Assembly: GCA_947499955.1 (NCBI GenBank)
Contig: CANMQI010000008.1
Span: forward strand, 62,001-126,000
Reading direction: 5' to 3'
Source: an uncultured Granulosicoccus sp.
GTDB taxonomy: Bacteria > Pseudomonadota > Gammaproteobacteria > Granulosicoccales > Granulosicoccaceae
Length of the DNA stretch: 64,000 nucleotides
This document shows positions 45,138 to 54,375 of the stretch, piece by piece. How positions within the stretch are numbered: position 1 is the stretch's first letter; each line of letters opens with the position of its first letter. Made by a program: the position numbers and the translations under genes. The notes below the pieces were generated by a model that was not told the origin of the DNA, did not search any database, and saw only the letters and a list, made by a program, of their open reading frames with translations.

Positions 45138-45950
45138 TCAGTCAGCCCACTGCGCAAGCATGATATCCACCGCTTCGCTTGTGGCGAAGCAATGCGCGTG
45201 GCCGCCGTCGATTGCGTGCAGCGTCGCATTGGGCATCTTGCGGACGATGTTCTCGGCGCGCTGAGGAGGCGCCTGAGCATCGTGCAGGCCGCAAAACACA
45301 AGCGTGGGTGTGACGATCTGCGAGAGCAGCTGCCAGGCGTCGTGGCCAGCACGAGCTGCCAGCAGGCGTGGATAGCCCTCTGCATTGCGGTGGCTGTCAC
45401 GAAACCTTTTCTCTACCGCCATGCGAGCACGGATGCGCTGCTCGGCCTCCTCCGGGGATGACTTCAGCAGTTCTACAAAGCGGGTATCAAGAATCTCAAG
45501 CGTGGCACGAGCACGCAGATGAGCATCGTCAATGCCGAGAAACTGTTGAATGGGGTAAGAGGAGCCACCAGCACCGCCGGGGGAAGCGGCAGCCAGGGCC
45601 AGTCGTTTTACACGCTTCGGGGCCAGCGCCGTCAGATGCATTGCAACCATGGCGCCGAAACTTTCACCCAGTACATCCGCCTGATCCCATCCGAGAGCAT
45701 CCAGCAGGTCCAGCGCATCCTGTGCGTAATCCATCATGGACCAGTCACCATCGGGCGCATCGCTCGCTCCCAGACCTCGAGGGTCGGCGGCAGCGAGCGT
45801 GAAGTGTGTCGGCAGTGCGCTGTCGAATACCAACGCATTGATGGACAGGTCGAAGTTCGATCCACCGAGAAACAACAAGGGTGGCCCGGATCCCTCTTGT
45901 CGCAGATTGACCGTCAGGCCTGCTGTCTGCAGGCGACAAGACGCACTCAT
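45138..45950 (-). CDS. Alpha/beta hydrolase
   Basis: 270 residues with the alpha/beta-hydrolase fold: oxyanion segment LLFLGGSNFDLS near 25-35 (in place of HGxPG), RGLGASDAP near 64, nucleophile elbow GESFGAM near 98 with Ser100, Asp in FCGLHDAQAP near 215 and His in DGGHAHCFA near 246. So a full Ser-Asp-His triad is present. Its start ATG overlaps the TauE/SafE stop (ATGA), giving translational coupling. Substrate unknown; the pairing might indicate a sulfonate or carboxylate ester, but that is speculation. Confidence 0.9.
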   Translation of the reverse strand: MSASCRLQTAGLTVNLRQEGSGPPLLFLGGSNFDLSINALVFDSALPTHFTLAAADPRGLGASDAPDGDWSMMDYAQDALDLLDALGWDQADVLGESFGAMVAMHLTALAPKRVKRLALAAASPGGAGGSSYPIQQFLGIDDAHLRARATLEILDTRFVELLKSSPEEAEQRIRARMAVEKRFRDSHRNAEGYPRLLAARAGHDAWQLLSQIVTPTLVFCGLHDAQAPPQRAENIVRKMPNATLHAIDGGHAHCFATSEAVDIMLAQWAD

Positions 45951-46777
45951 GTCATGGCTTTCCACAGCATACGCAAGGCACTGATGGCCAGGAATACGGC
46001 GAAGGCGAGTTTGAGTTTACGTGGCTCCAACAGGTGGGCAAGCTTCGCCCCATAAGGTGCGGTGAGTACGCTCATGGAGAACAGCACGATGGCTGCCGGC
46101 AGGTTCACAAAGCCCAGTGACCCGGGTGGGCGTCCGGCAACATCCCAGCCCGCCCAGACAAATCCGCAGACAGCCGGCACTGCGATGGCCAGACCAAACA
46201 CGGAAGCCGTGGCTACTGCCCGATGAACAGGAACCGACAGCATGGACATCACGGGGACCGACAGGGTGCCACCACCGATGCCCATGAGAGCCGATGTAAA
46301 ACCGATGGGCAAGGCAATGGCGCTCTGTGACAAACCAGACTCTGGCGGCGACGAAGCGAGTGTGAAGGTTCTGGGCAATGCCAGATTGATGGAGACCACC
46401 AGTGCCACCACACCGAATACCAGCGTCAAGCCATTCGCTCCGATGTATTTCGAGGCAATACCACCTGCCAGGGCGCCGAGGAAGATAGCCAGCGTCCAGC
46501 CGCGCAGTATCTCGCGGTCGATGGCGCCGCGCTTGTTGTGGGCGCGGGCAGAAGAGATCGAAGTCGGGATGATCGTAGCCAGTGAGGTGCCGACAACCAG
46601 CAACATGGCAATGTCGTCGGGGATGTCGAAGATCTCGGCGACCACGACCAGTACCGGCACTATGACGATACCGCCGCCCACGCCGAGCAGTCCTGCCAGA
46701 ACACCGGCAATGGCCCCGGTAATCAACAGGCCGATTGTCAGGCCCAGTAGTACGGTGATGGAAAATCCTGCAATCAT
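45947..46777 (-). CDS. Sulfite exporter TauE/SafE family protein
   Basis: 276 residues with eight membrane spans in two repeats. Each repeat opens with the family motif, GVLAGLLGVGGGIVIVPVLV near 25-44 and GFTSALMGIGGGTLSVPVM near 158-176. Family members export or import small anions and organosulfur compounds such as sulfoacetate. ATG 46777 starts directly before the first span; the frame is open for 20 codons upstream. First gene of a pair with the alpha/beta hydrolase. Confidence 0.92.
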   Translation of the reverse strand: MIAGFSITVLLGLTIGLLITGAIAGVLAGLLGVGGGIVIVPVLVVVAEIFDIPDDIAMLLVVGTSLATIIPTSISSARAHNKRGAIDREILRGWTLAIFLGALAGGIASKYIGANGLTLVFGVVALVVSINLALPRTFTLASSPPESGLSQSAIALPIGFTSALMGIGGGTLSVPVMSMLSVPVHRAVATASVFGLAIAVPAVCGFVWAGWDVAGRPPGSLGFVNLPAAIVLFSMSVLTAPYGAKLAHLLEPRKLKLAFAVFLAISALRMLWKAMT

Positions 46778-47060
46778 GTTGGTTCTATTGTCGATTTCTG
46801 CAAGCCACGAATCGGTGGCAGGCGCAGAGCATAGCAAAGCTAGAGACCGAGACCGGCAAGGCGATGGCGATACCGGCTCATGAATTCACAGGCAGTATAA
46901 TGCGTCATCCGGCCATATCCATCGGATCACATCATGTAGAGTCGATGTCACTACCGACGAGTACTGATGATGTGCAACCGCAAGCCCCACCGATCCGGGC
47001 CTGTGGCCCGCCATACGTAACGGGATACCCTGTGCCAGGGTGTCCAGCTTGCCCCTGTGT

Positions 47061-49292
47061 TCAGTGCGCGCGCCGGATTACCTTGAACCCACGATGAAGC
47101 GACGCCAGCAACACCAGTATCCACAAGAATGGATCAGCACCGGGAGTTGACGCTGGCGCCGAAGCAATACTACAGCCGCTGCTGCCTCGAGTGCTTTGTG
47201 TTGCTGGGGCAGTGGCAGGTTCCGGAGTGAGCTCATCGTCCAGTAACTGCTCTGATTCATCTGCACTGCCACTGAAATACAACTCTGCACGGGCCCATAC
47301 CCGGGTGGCGACCTGGATGCCCATGAGTCTGCCCGGCACATCGTCCACCGGCGGGTGAATGCCACCCCAGATACGAGACAGGCTGGTCTGATCCGAGGCA
47401 TCGCGGAAGGTGGCCCATTGCAGGGTCACGTCGACACTGGGTCCTTGTTCAAAGACAAGGAAATCGTTTTGTCTGGCCGTGAATTCCGCCATGCCACCAG
47501 GAAAGAATTCATCGCCCGTCAGCCCGGTGAGTATTTCGGCGGCAGCTCTGGAGAAGGTGGAATGCCCGGACACATAACCTGCGAATGGTGGTGTGACAAA
47601 GGTGGGGCGCTGATAGGGCCACCAGTTCTCCAGCAGTATCCAGCCCACGCGAGCGGTATCGGTGTCAGGGTTGCGTATGAAGGAGGGACCACGCCAGGCA
47701 CGGGCCTTGATCTTGCCGATGTTGCTGCCGCCATTGCCAGCCAGTGGGTCACCGGCCTCGACGCTTTCAATCAGCCCTGGTGTCAATGGGATGCCCTGCA
47801 CGTGATAGTTGGCAGCGCGGGCGTCAGTGCTCTGCCCCAGGGAAGCCATGTAGCGTAATGCGGACAGGGGACGTATGTAGTCATAGGCGCCCTTGTTGCT
47901 CCAGGCGGCTATCGCACTGTCGTGCATGGCGGCGCCAAGCAGAAAGTAGGCCTTGACATCGAAATCAAGCGAATCAAGTTCATCACCCTGGCCTGCGAAG
48001 CGTCGTCTGAAGTCGGGATGATCGCTGACGGCCTGATTGTAGATCCGAAACCAGTGACCCGGCGGCGTTTCGCTGTCAGGACCGTCGGCCCAGAATTCTG
48101 CGAGCACGCGGGTGTAGTCACCGCGGGGCACGAGCTGCTCGGCATAGGGTTGTCCGGTGGCAGGGTTCAGGGCATGTCCGGTATCGGCAGAGCCCCCCTC
48201 TAGCGGGTCATAGAAAGCCTGCAAACCTGCGGCATCGGTAGGTAAATCGAGCGAATTGCCCAGGGTGCGTGGGGAGATGTCCCACATGACACCGTCGTCA
48301 GGATCCAGCTGAGCCGACCACAGTGCCACCAGGGCATGATTCCATTGGTAGTCCTGATCAGTCTGCAGATCATCGCTCAGTTGTGCCGGCGCGCCCGGGT
48401 TCAGGTAGACAGGAAAGTCGCGACCGCCGACCGAGACCAGGCTGCGATCGGTGTTCGTCAGGGAGAAGCTGGCCACGTTTGCCCATTCCGCGCCGAGGAA
48501 CGTGGGCGTGGAGGTGAGGTTGCCGGACTGGTCGATGAAGGTGTCAAGCTGTAGTGGCTGCCAGCGATTCGGGTCAAGCAGGCCCGGATTGCCAGGCTGA
48601 GTTGGATCCAGAGGTGCATTGACCGATTGGTATTCCTGATTGCTGTATCCGTTGATTTCATTGGATCCGTCGGTATTACCATAATCGATCAGACATCGCG
48701 CAATCGCATTGCCGAGCACTTCGGGTCGATGGCTCCGGGCAAGATCGGACGCCGTATCATCGGCATCAAGTCCCAGCGCTGTAAACAGTTCATCAAGATG
48801 CTGCAGAGTGCCCTCGGCACCCGGGGACGAAGCAAAGCGATGGCGCAGCAGACGGTAGGCTGCGAAACTCATGGCGGTTTCACGGGCTGCCTTTTTATCG
48901 GGTATTGCGGTCGCGGCCACAGCGGCGCGTGTGTCATCGGCGAGCGGACAATGAAAACCGTTGCGCTGCGTGCGTCCAAACAGGTAAGGGGATGCGGTGT
49001 CATCAAGAATGGCCCAGGCATCGTAGAGCGCTACGGAGGCGTGAAACAGATTGCGTGCGTGCACGGTGGGTCGTGCGAAATCACGACGAATGGCATACAG
49101 CAGCGCCTCGTTCCAGTTACGTGCAATGGAAAGAGCCGGGTTGTAGGTCGGGGCCATGAGTGCGGGAGCTTCGATGGTCTGTGCCTGTGCCAGCCCCGAT
49201 GGCAGGAAGCCAGTCAGCGCAAGGGTGCTTGCCGCGATGAGTGTCAGGCAGGTGGAACGAGCGGGTCTGATAACAGCCGGATACTTTTCCAT
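47061..49292 (-). CDS. Vanadium-dependent haloperoxidase / PAP2-like protein with C-terminal sorting signal
   Basis: 743 residues, signal peptide about 1-36 (ending GLAQAQ). The oxyanion-binding triad motifs of the VHPO/PAP2 superfamily are all present: K-x6-RP as KGAYDYIRP near 467, SGH in AGYVSGHSTFSRA near 575, and SR-x5-H as SRIWGGIHPPVDD near 640. The size and spacing fit bacterial VHPO-like proteins rather than small phosphatases. The C-terminus reads SSGCS, a short Pro/Ala linker, ADPFLWILVLLASL and a basic end, which resembles a Cys-containing CTERM sorting tripartite signal (JDVT- or MYXO-like). Predicted to be exported and surface-anchored; halogenation or phosphatase activity untested. 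Confidence 0.87.
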   Translation of the reverse strand: MEKYPAVIRPARSTCLTLIAASTLALTGFLPSGLAQAQTIEAPALMAPTYNPALSIARNWNEALLYAIRRDFARPTVHARNLFHASVALYDAWAILDDTASPYLFGRTQRNGFHCPLADDTRAAVAATAIPDKKAARETAMSFAAYRLLRHRFASSPGAEGTLQHLDELFTALGLDADDTASDLARSHRPEVLGNAIARCLIDYGNTDGSNEINGYSNQEYQSVNAPLDPTQPGNPGLLDPNRWQPLQLDTFIDQSGNLTSTPTFLGAEWANVASFSLTNTDRSLVSVGGRDFPVYLNPGAPAQLSDDLQTDQDYQWNHALVALWSAQLDPDDGVMWDISPRTLGNSLDLPTDAAGLQAFYDPLEGGSADTGHALNPATGQPYAEQLVPRGDYTRVLAEFWADGPDSETPPGHWFRIYNQAVSDHPDFRRRFAGQGDELDSLDFDVKAYFLLGAAMHDSAIAAWSNKGAYDYIRPLSALRYMASLGQSTDARAANYHVQGIPLTPGLIESVEAGDPLAGNGGSNIGKIKARAWRGPSFIRNPDTDTARVGWILLENWWPYQRPTFVTPPFAGYVSGHSTFSRAAAEILTGLTGDEFFPGGMAEFTARQNDFLVFEQGPSVDVTLQWATFRDASDQTSLSRIWGGIHPPVDDVPGRLMGIQVATRVWARAELYFSGSADESEQLLDDELTPEPATAPATQSTRGSSGCSIASAPASTPGADPFLWILVLLASLHRGFKVIRRAH

Positions 49293-49490
49293 ACGAGTCA
49301 CCAGGGTTGATGTTTGCCATGCTTGCACGAAACCTGCTATCTGAATGAGGTCCTGTCAGTGCCGGCGTGTTCGGTCGCTGCAGGCTATTCGATAATAGTC
49401 AGGGTTATCAGGGGTCAAAATCCCGTGTATTCGATATTCGCTGCGGATATTCTGCAATAACACTGCCACTGGGTTCTCGGGAATATCACC

Positions 49491-50267
49491 ATGCGCACTA
49501 TTCTTTTTCTGGCAAGCACCTGTCTCCTGTTGAGCGCCTGCGGAGGCAGCTCGGGTACACCGGCTACTTCAGGAGGCGGCGGGCCGTTACTCGAAGACGG
49601 TTCGGACAACCAACCCGGTGGGGAGATACCGTTACCCGCACTCGGTGTCGAGCAGGCGCGTTATAGAGTCACCATCGAGAATGACTGGGGTGTGGATGAC
49701 TTCCCTCAGGGATTTCCCGACGATGCGCATCTGTCCCTGATCGGCGGCGCCACGCACAACGAGGCGGTGTCCTTCTGGGAGATTGGCGAGCCGGCGAGTC
49801 GTGGTATCGAGGACATGGCCGAGACGGGGATGATCGATATTCTGCTTGGTGATGAAGTGGTGCCCGCGATTGAAAATGGCAGTGCAGATTCGCAGGTGGC
49901 CGTGCGTGAATACACCGGCTCGAAAGTGGATGGTGTGCCGGGTAGCAAAGTCTTCGAAATAGCGATGAATCGCGCTTATCCGCTGGTCACACTGGTAACG
50001 ATGCTCGGGCCCAGTCCCGACTGGTTTGTGGGTGTCAGTGGGGAGCGTTTGTACGATGAGGTCGCAGGCTGGCTGCCTGATGTGAACGTGGCGCTGCCCT
50101 TGATGGATGGCGGTACCAAGACGGACATCACACCGGTGATGGGCGGTCCGGACATCATTCCGGGAGAGGCGATCGGCTATGTCGCCTATCAGCCGGCTAC
50201 TGGGGTCTATCTGCCCAGTGAGGTTGCACAGATAGTAGGGCGGTTGCGCTTCGAGAGGATCGAGTAG
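49491..50267 (+). CDS. Spondin-domain lipoprotein
   Basis: 258 residues. Lipobox LLSAC (Cys 17) and a Gly/Ser-rich linker, then a spondin_N domain from about 52: YRVTIENDWGVDDFPQGFPDDAHLSLIGGATHNEAVSFW, GIEDMAETG, LVTMLGPSPDWFVGVSGERL and DGGTKTD, all matching bacterial spondin-like secreted proteins. Cell-surface adhesion or ligand binding is likely; function unproven. It is divergent from the haloperoxidase-like gene, 198 bases away, so the two surface proteins may share control. Confidence 0.9.
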   Translation: MRTILFLASTCLLLSACGGSSGTPATSGGGGPLLEDGSDNQPGGEIPLPALGVEQARYRVTIENDWGVDDFPQGFPDDAHLSLIGGATHNEAVSFWEIGEPASRGIEDMAETGMIDILLGDEVVPAIENGSADSQVAVREYTGSKVDGVPGSKVFEIAMNRAYPLVTLVTMLGPSPDWFVGVSGERLYDEVAGWLPDVNVALPLMDGGTKTDITPVMGGPDIIPGEAIGYVAYQPATGVYLPSEVAQIVGRLRFERIE

Positions 50268-50270
50268 GCC

Positions 50271-50301
50271 TGCAGAGCCGGCCTCAGCGGCCGACTCTGC
50301 A
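50271..50301. terminator. Strong hairpin between convergent genes
   Basis: TGCAGAG (50271-50277) pairs with CTCTGCA (50295-50301); within it CGGCC pairs with GGCCG, giving a 12-pair stem with a single C/A mismatch and a five-base loop. It begins four bases after the spondin stop and ends 33 bases before the AIM24 stop. There is no T-run on either strand, like the dyad at 42103-42128. Confidence 0.55.
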
Positions 50302-50333
50302 AGGAGACAGAGGACTCCCGGTGCTCTACAGAT

Positions 50334-51116
50334 CTATCTGTCGCCGAACATGTCCCCGAGACCGCCCAGTACCGAGCCTTCACCCTTGGAGCCGCCCATG
50401 GAGGCTGCCTGCATGACACGATTGGCCAGGCGTGAGAACGGCAGGCTCTGTAGATAGACGGTACCGGTGCCTCTGAGTGTGGCGAGGAACAGTCCCTCGC
50501 CACCAAAGACCATCGACTTCAGATTGCCAGCGCGTTCGATGTCGTACTGGATGCCTGAGGTGAAGGCTGCCAGGCAACCGGTGTCTACCCGCAAGGTCTC
50601 GCCATGCAATTCCTTCTTGATCACGGTGCCGCCGATATGTACGAAGGCTTTGCCATCGCCTCGCAGACGTTGCAGAATGAATCCTTCACCGCCGAAGAAA
50701 CCGGTGCCGAGGCGTTTCTGGAAGGCGATGTCCACTGATGTACCGTAGGCGGCACAGAGAAAGGCGTCTTTCTGGCAGATGAGTTCCCCGCCCATGGTGG
50801 CCATGTCCAGTGGGATGATCTTGCCGGGATAGGGGGCGGCGAAGGCGACGCGCTTCTTGCCAAGTCCGGCATTGGTGAAGTGCGTCATGAAGATGGATTC
50901 ACCGGTGAGAACGCGCTTGCCCACGTGCAGCAGTGAATCGAAAAGACCTCCCACCGGTTTGGAGCCATCACCCATGCGTGCTTCGAACGCGATGCCATCT
51001 TCCATGTAGTTCATGGCACCGGCTTCGGCGATGACTATCTCGGAGGGGTCAAGTTCGACCTCAACGATCTGCATGTCATCGCCGAAGATCTCATAGTCTA
51101 CTTCGTGGCATTTCAT
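50334..51116 (-). CDS. TIGR00266/AIM24 family protein
   Basis: 260 residues of beta-rich tryptophan-RNA-attenuator-like fold (AIM24). Recognised from [62 protein letters not shown], and the Gly-rich ending. Widespread in bacteria; role unknown, possibly membrane-surface. ATG 51116 starts the conserved region; the frame is open slightly upstream. The Gly/Ser-rich end ([18 protein letters not shown]) is typical of the family. Confidence 0.9.
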   Translation of the reverse strand: MKCHEVDYEIFGDDMQIVEVELDPSEIVIAEAGAMNYMEDGIAFEARMGDGSKPVGGLFDSLLHVGKRVLTGESIFMTHFTNAGLGKKRVAFAAPYPGKIIPLDMATMGGELICQKDAFLCAAYGTSVDIAFQKRLGTGFFGGEGFILQRLRGDGKAFVHIGGTVIKKELHGETLRVDTGCLAAFTSGIQYDIERAGNLKSMVFGGEGLFLATLRGTGTVYLQSLPFSRLANRVMQAASMGGSKGEGSVLGGLGDMFGDR

Positions 51117-51194
51117 GGTGACGTCCCCTGTATGAGTATGGAAGAATGATATCAACAAGCATCAGGGGGAGCGACACAGCGACGGTTTTCAGAC

Positions 51195-51488
51195 TTACCA
51201 CTCTACGAAGATCCGATTGTCCACTCTTTCCACGCCTTCATATCGGGCCGCTGCACGCACTGCGGCATTCGCATCATAGGCACTTGCAACTCGTCCGGTC
51301 AGCACGGCTGTGCCGTCCAGCAATCGAACATTGACATTGCCCGAGGACACGGCAGACTGAACCTCGACAGCAAGAGACGGTTTGCCGAAGGCCGCCGCCG
51401 TACACCCGGAGAGCGTGTTTGCAAGGCAAGCGCTGCCGAGCCCGATGCACAGAAGTCGTAGAGTGTTGCGTGTTGCTCGATTTTTCAT
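51195..51488 (-). CDS. BON-domain protein
   Basis: 97 residues. Signal sequence with a possible lipobox (ANTLSGC, Cys 28), then a single BON domain: VEVQSAVSSGNVNVRLLDGTAVLTGRV, AVRAAARYEGVERVDNRIFVE. BON domains bind phospholipid or peptidoglycan surfaces (OsmY, DolP). It starts 11 bases after the stop of the upstream lipoprotein gene and is surely co-transcribed, so the pair likely acts at the outer membrane. Confidence 0.88.
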   Translation of the reverse strand: MKNRATRNTLRLLCIGLGSACLANTLSGCTAAAFGKPSLAVEVQSAVSSGNVNVRLLDGTAVLTGRVASAYDANAAVRAAARYEGVERVDNRIFVEW

Positions 51489-51499
51489 CCGGATTCACC

Positions 51500-52615
51500 T
51501 CATTGCTGGCCGAAGGCTACGCCAATCGGCAGACGGTATACAAACCCTGCAGAGAGTTCCCGCTCATCATTCATGGATACGAACAAGCCCATCCCGCGGA
51601 TGATTGGCAGAATGCCGGGATACAGATTGAGCCGAGCACGGGTCTTGCCCACATCATTGATCACCAGAGAGGCAAGCAGGCTCTTGTTCCGGTCCAGAAA
51701 CAGGCCGAGACTCGGGCGTACGTCGGCCTGGATGTTTCGCTGCCGCACTATCTCCTGTACGGCTGCGCCCACACCCCAGGAAAAAGCGGTGCCGGAGGGC
51801 TGCGGGTGCGACAGTCCCACCAGATTGTTCAGACCGGTATGGACAAAAAGACCGGCGTTCCCGAATTTCAGGCGCGGCGGGCGATAGATATAGGAAATAC
51901 CGGTATTGCTGAATTGATCTCTCGACACATTCCAGGCGCTGATCGTGGGCCAGATTGCCGGATCCAGATGCTTCTGAACGAAATGTGCGACGCGCTCCTG
52001 ACTGAACAGCAGGATACCCAGCGGCCGAAACAGATAGACATCGGCCACGGGGTCAGCGTCAGTGGTGTTCTGGACTTCAAGCGCTTCCTGCAAGACCTCA
52101 CTGAGCATGGCCAGAGTGGTCGCTGCCAGCTTCGGATACCGATAACCTCTGGCCGAGAACCATTCGACATCACGGCGATAAGTCATACCGCCGCCCAACA
52201 GATGCAGACCGTAATTGGGCAGCGCGGCATAGCTGTCCCGGTGATAATCCGGATCGATCGGAAAGATCTCCCGATTGACGAAACGGTGGAAGCCACCTTC
52301 ATTGTCGATGGCGGTGCGTGGGTGTGACAGGAACTGCCACACCTGGTCCAGGTTGTCCGAGAAATTGTCGGTGTCGAAGTTTTCAGGTAGCTGCAGCGTG
52401 TCAAGCGTGTAGTGAACGAATGCACTGGCAGGGTTGTAGAGTGAATCCGATCCGAAGGTCTGCGCTTGATAATAGCCGAGTGAAGAATCTGCCTGAGTTG
52501 ATTCCGATAGTGGCGTACCGAGAGTACCGCAAGCCGACAGACACAGGCCTGATAGCGCAAGCAGCCATGCTGCGATTCTGCAGCCACTGCGTCGAACTGC
52601 GCAGCTCAAGGTCAT
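51500..52615 (-). CDS. Large envelope lipoprotein, DUF3943-like
   Basis: 371 residues. Signal peptide with lipobox LCLSAC (Cys about 29). The mature part has NYGLHLLGGGMTYRRDVEWFSARGY, then SEVLQEALEVQNTTDADPVADVYLFRPLGILLF, an arrangement of aromatic, Gly and Pro/Asp residues that resembles the DUF3943 outer-membrane family, followed by alternating strands to the end (SAGFVYRLPIGVAFGQQ). A lipidated beta-rich outer-membrane protein is the best description; I am not certain of the family. Upstream partner of the BON-domain gene. Confidence 0.7.
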   Translation of the reverse strand: MTLSCAVRRSGCRIAAWLLALSGLCLSACGTLGTPLSESTQADSSLGYYQAQTFGSDSLYNPASAFVHYTLDTLQLPENFDTDNFSDNLDQVWQFLSHPRTAIDNEGGFHRFVNREIFPIDPDYHRDSYAALPNYGLHLLGGGMTYRRDVEWFSARGYRYPKLAATTLAMLSEVLQEALEVQNTTDADPVADVYLFRPLGILLFSQERVAHFVQKHLDPAIWPTISAWNVSRDQFSNTGISYIYRPPRLKFGNAGLFVHTGLNNLVGLSHPQPSGTAFSWGVGAAVQEIVRQRNIQADVRPSLGLFLDRNKSLLASLVINDVGKTRARLNLYPGILPIIRGMGLFVSMNDERELSAGFVYRLPIGVAFGQQ

Positions 52616-53159
52616 CTACCTCTTGGCGTCGTTTGACTGGCAGGCACCTGAGCTGCATTAATCCGGTGACCGAACCGATTTGCGATGATTTCATTCATGA
52701 TCAAGACAAGGCGGTAGCGCAGAGGGCTGTAGGCGTTCATGGCTACACTAGCGCGGCTGAGCACTCGCTGACAAGTTCAGCGGTTGGCCGGTAGACGCTC
52801 CACCAACGGGAAACGTGGCCATGATCAGTTGCTGTAGATGATGCATTGGAGCGCCAGAACCTGTCTGCAAGACATCTCGGCAAGGTGCGCTGGCAACGTC
52901 ACGGGAATCCATCCATCTCCTGCCTGTTCCTGTGTCACAGGAGTCGTTCGACTCCGGAATCATACGGGCGTCGCAGGGTTGCCGGATACATGGCCGGCCC
53001 GGTGAATGCGGGCGTGCCGGTTCATTTCCCGCCGGTCAGGAAGCGCTCATGACACCGAGCAAGGCTTATCGCTGGTAACAGCAGTGCAGCGCGTGGTCGG
53101 GGAGTATGGTATCTAGTGGCGCACCCCTTCATACTGCAACTGGTAGAGGCCTCTCCCAC
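52616..53159. other. Divergent intergenic region before lrgA
   Basis: About 544 bases with no supported gene. Small dyads only (for example GCTGA/TCAGC around CAAGT, near 52768-52782). Carries the promoters of the lipoprotein/BON operon and of lrgAB. Confidence 0.3.
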
Positions 53160-53510
53160 GTGATTCTGCATCTCACTACCATTCTCGTCTTTCAGCTGAT
53201 CGGTGAAACCCTGACTCGCAGTCTTGGCTGGGTCGTTCCCGGTCCGGTGCTTGGCATGGCTTTGCTGCTGGTGTTCTTCATGGCGGTCCCGCGAGTGGCG
53301 AAAGCCATGCAGCCAACCGCACAGGGGCTTCTGTCACACTTGTCCCTGCTGTTTGTGCCGGCAGGTGTCGGCATCGTCGGTCATCTGGATCGCATGGGTA
53401 CCGATGGCCCTGCCATTTTCCTGGCCTTGCTGATCAGCACCGCCTTGTCGATTGCCGTTGGGGCGCTGGTGTTCTCGAGCATCGCCCGGTGGATGGGAGC
53501 TGAAGAGTGA
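53160..53510 (+). CDS. lrgA: CidA/LrgA family holin-like protein
   Basis: 116 residues with four membrane spans. The motif TLTRSLGWVVPGPVLGMALLLVFF near 18-42 and LLFVPAGVGIVGHLDRM near 66-83 identify the LrgA/CidA family. The GTG at 53160 matches the family start; a GTG at 53106 would add 18 polar residues. Overlaps lrgB by four bases. The pair behaves as a holin/antiholin-like or pyruvate-related transporter in other bacteria. Confidence 0.9.
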   Translation: MILHLTTILVFQLIGETLTRSLGWVVPGPVLGMALLLVFFMAVPRVAKAMQPTAQGLLSHLSLLFVPAGVGIVGHLDRMGTDGPAIFLALLISTALSIAVGALVFSSIARWMGAEE

Positions 53511-54223
53511 ACGAGCTGTCGCAGATCTGGACCTATCTGGCCGAAGAGCCTCTGTTGTGGCTGACGGCCACCCTCATCGCCTACTGTCTCGGGGATGCCG
53601 CCTTCCGGGCATCGGGAAAGCGAGCTTATGTCAATCCCGTGTTGATTGCCGTGACACTGCTGGCGGTCGTGTTGTGGATGACGGAGACTCGCTATCAGAC
53701 CTACTTCGAAGGGGCGCAGTTCGTGCATTTCATGCTCGGCCCCGCCACCGTGGCACTGGCCGCGCCTCTCTATGGCAATCTTTCCAGAATCCGGCGTTCC
53801 GCCATTCCACTGCTGTGTGCCTTGCTGGCAGGTTCCGTCACGGCCATTATCAGCGCGCTGGGTGTGGCCTATGCGATGGGCATTCGCGGCGACATACTGG
53901 TCTCGATTGCACCGAAGTCGGTGACGGCTCCGGTGGCGCTGGGCATTTCAGAGTCCATGGGCGGTGAGCCTACCTTGACGGCAGTGCTCGTCATTCTGAC
54001 CGGGGTCATGGGCGCGGTCATGGCCACACCGTTGCTGAACCGCCTGGGCGTCACTGACTGGCGTGCCCGCGGTTTTGCCGTTGGAGTTGCCTCCCACGGC
54101 ATCGGTACGGCGCGCGCTTTTCAGGTCAACGAGACCGCGGGTGCTTTTGCGGGTATCGGCATGGGGCTCAATGCCTTGCTGACGACCGTACTGGCGCCGA
54201 TGATCATCAGTCTGTTCCTCTAG
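53507..54223 (+). CDS. lrgB: LrgB family protein
   Basis: 238 residues with about seven membrane spans. LGPATVALAAPLYGN near 78-92, SVTAPVALGISESMGG near 134-149 and SHGIGTARAFQVNETAGAFAGIGMGLN near 195-222 are diagnostic of LrgB/CidB. It begins at a GTG inside the end of lrgA (four-base overlap), so the two are made in fixed ratio. Together with LrgA it modulates murein hydrolase activity or pyruvate flux. Confidence 0.93.
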   Translation: MNELSQIWTYLAEEPLLWLTATLIAYCLGDAAFRASGKRAYVNPVLIAVTLLAVVLWMTETRYQTYFEGAQFVHFMLGPATVALAAPLYGNLSRIRRSAIPLLCALLAGSVTAIISALGVAYAMGIRGDILVSIAPKSVTAPVALGISESMGGEPTLTAVLVILTGVMGAVMATPLLNRLGVTDWRARGFAVGVASHGIGTARAFQVNETAGAFAGIGMGLNALLTTVLAPMIISLFL

Positions 54224-54375
54224 TGGATTGATCGGAAGAGCAAGGTGAACCTTGTTTACCGATCGACCCACTGATGCGTGGTGCAGGCAATGGCCTTCAT
54301 TGACCCGGGATTTACAATGGGTGATGCTGGTTGATGTTCGCTGCCACAATCGGGCGATAACCCTCGGAGACACCC

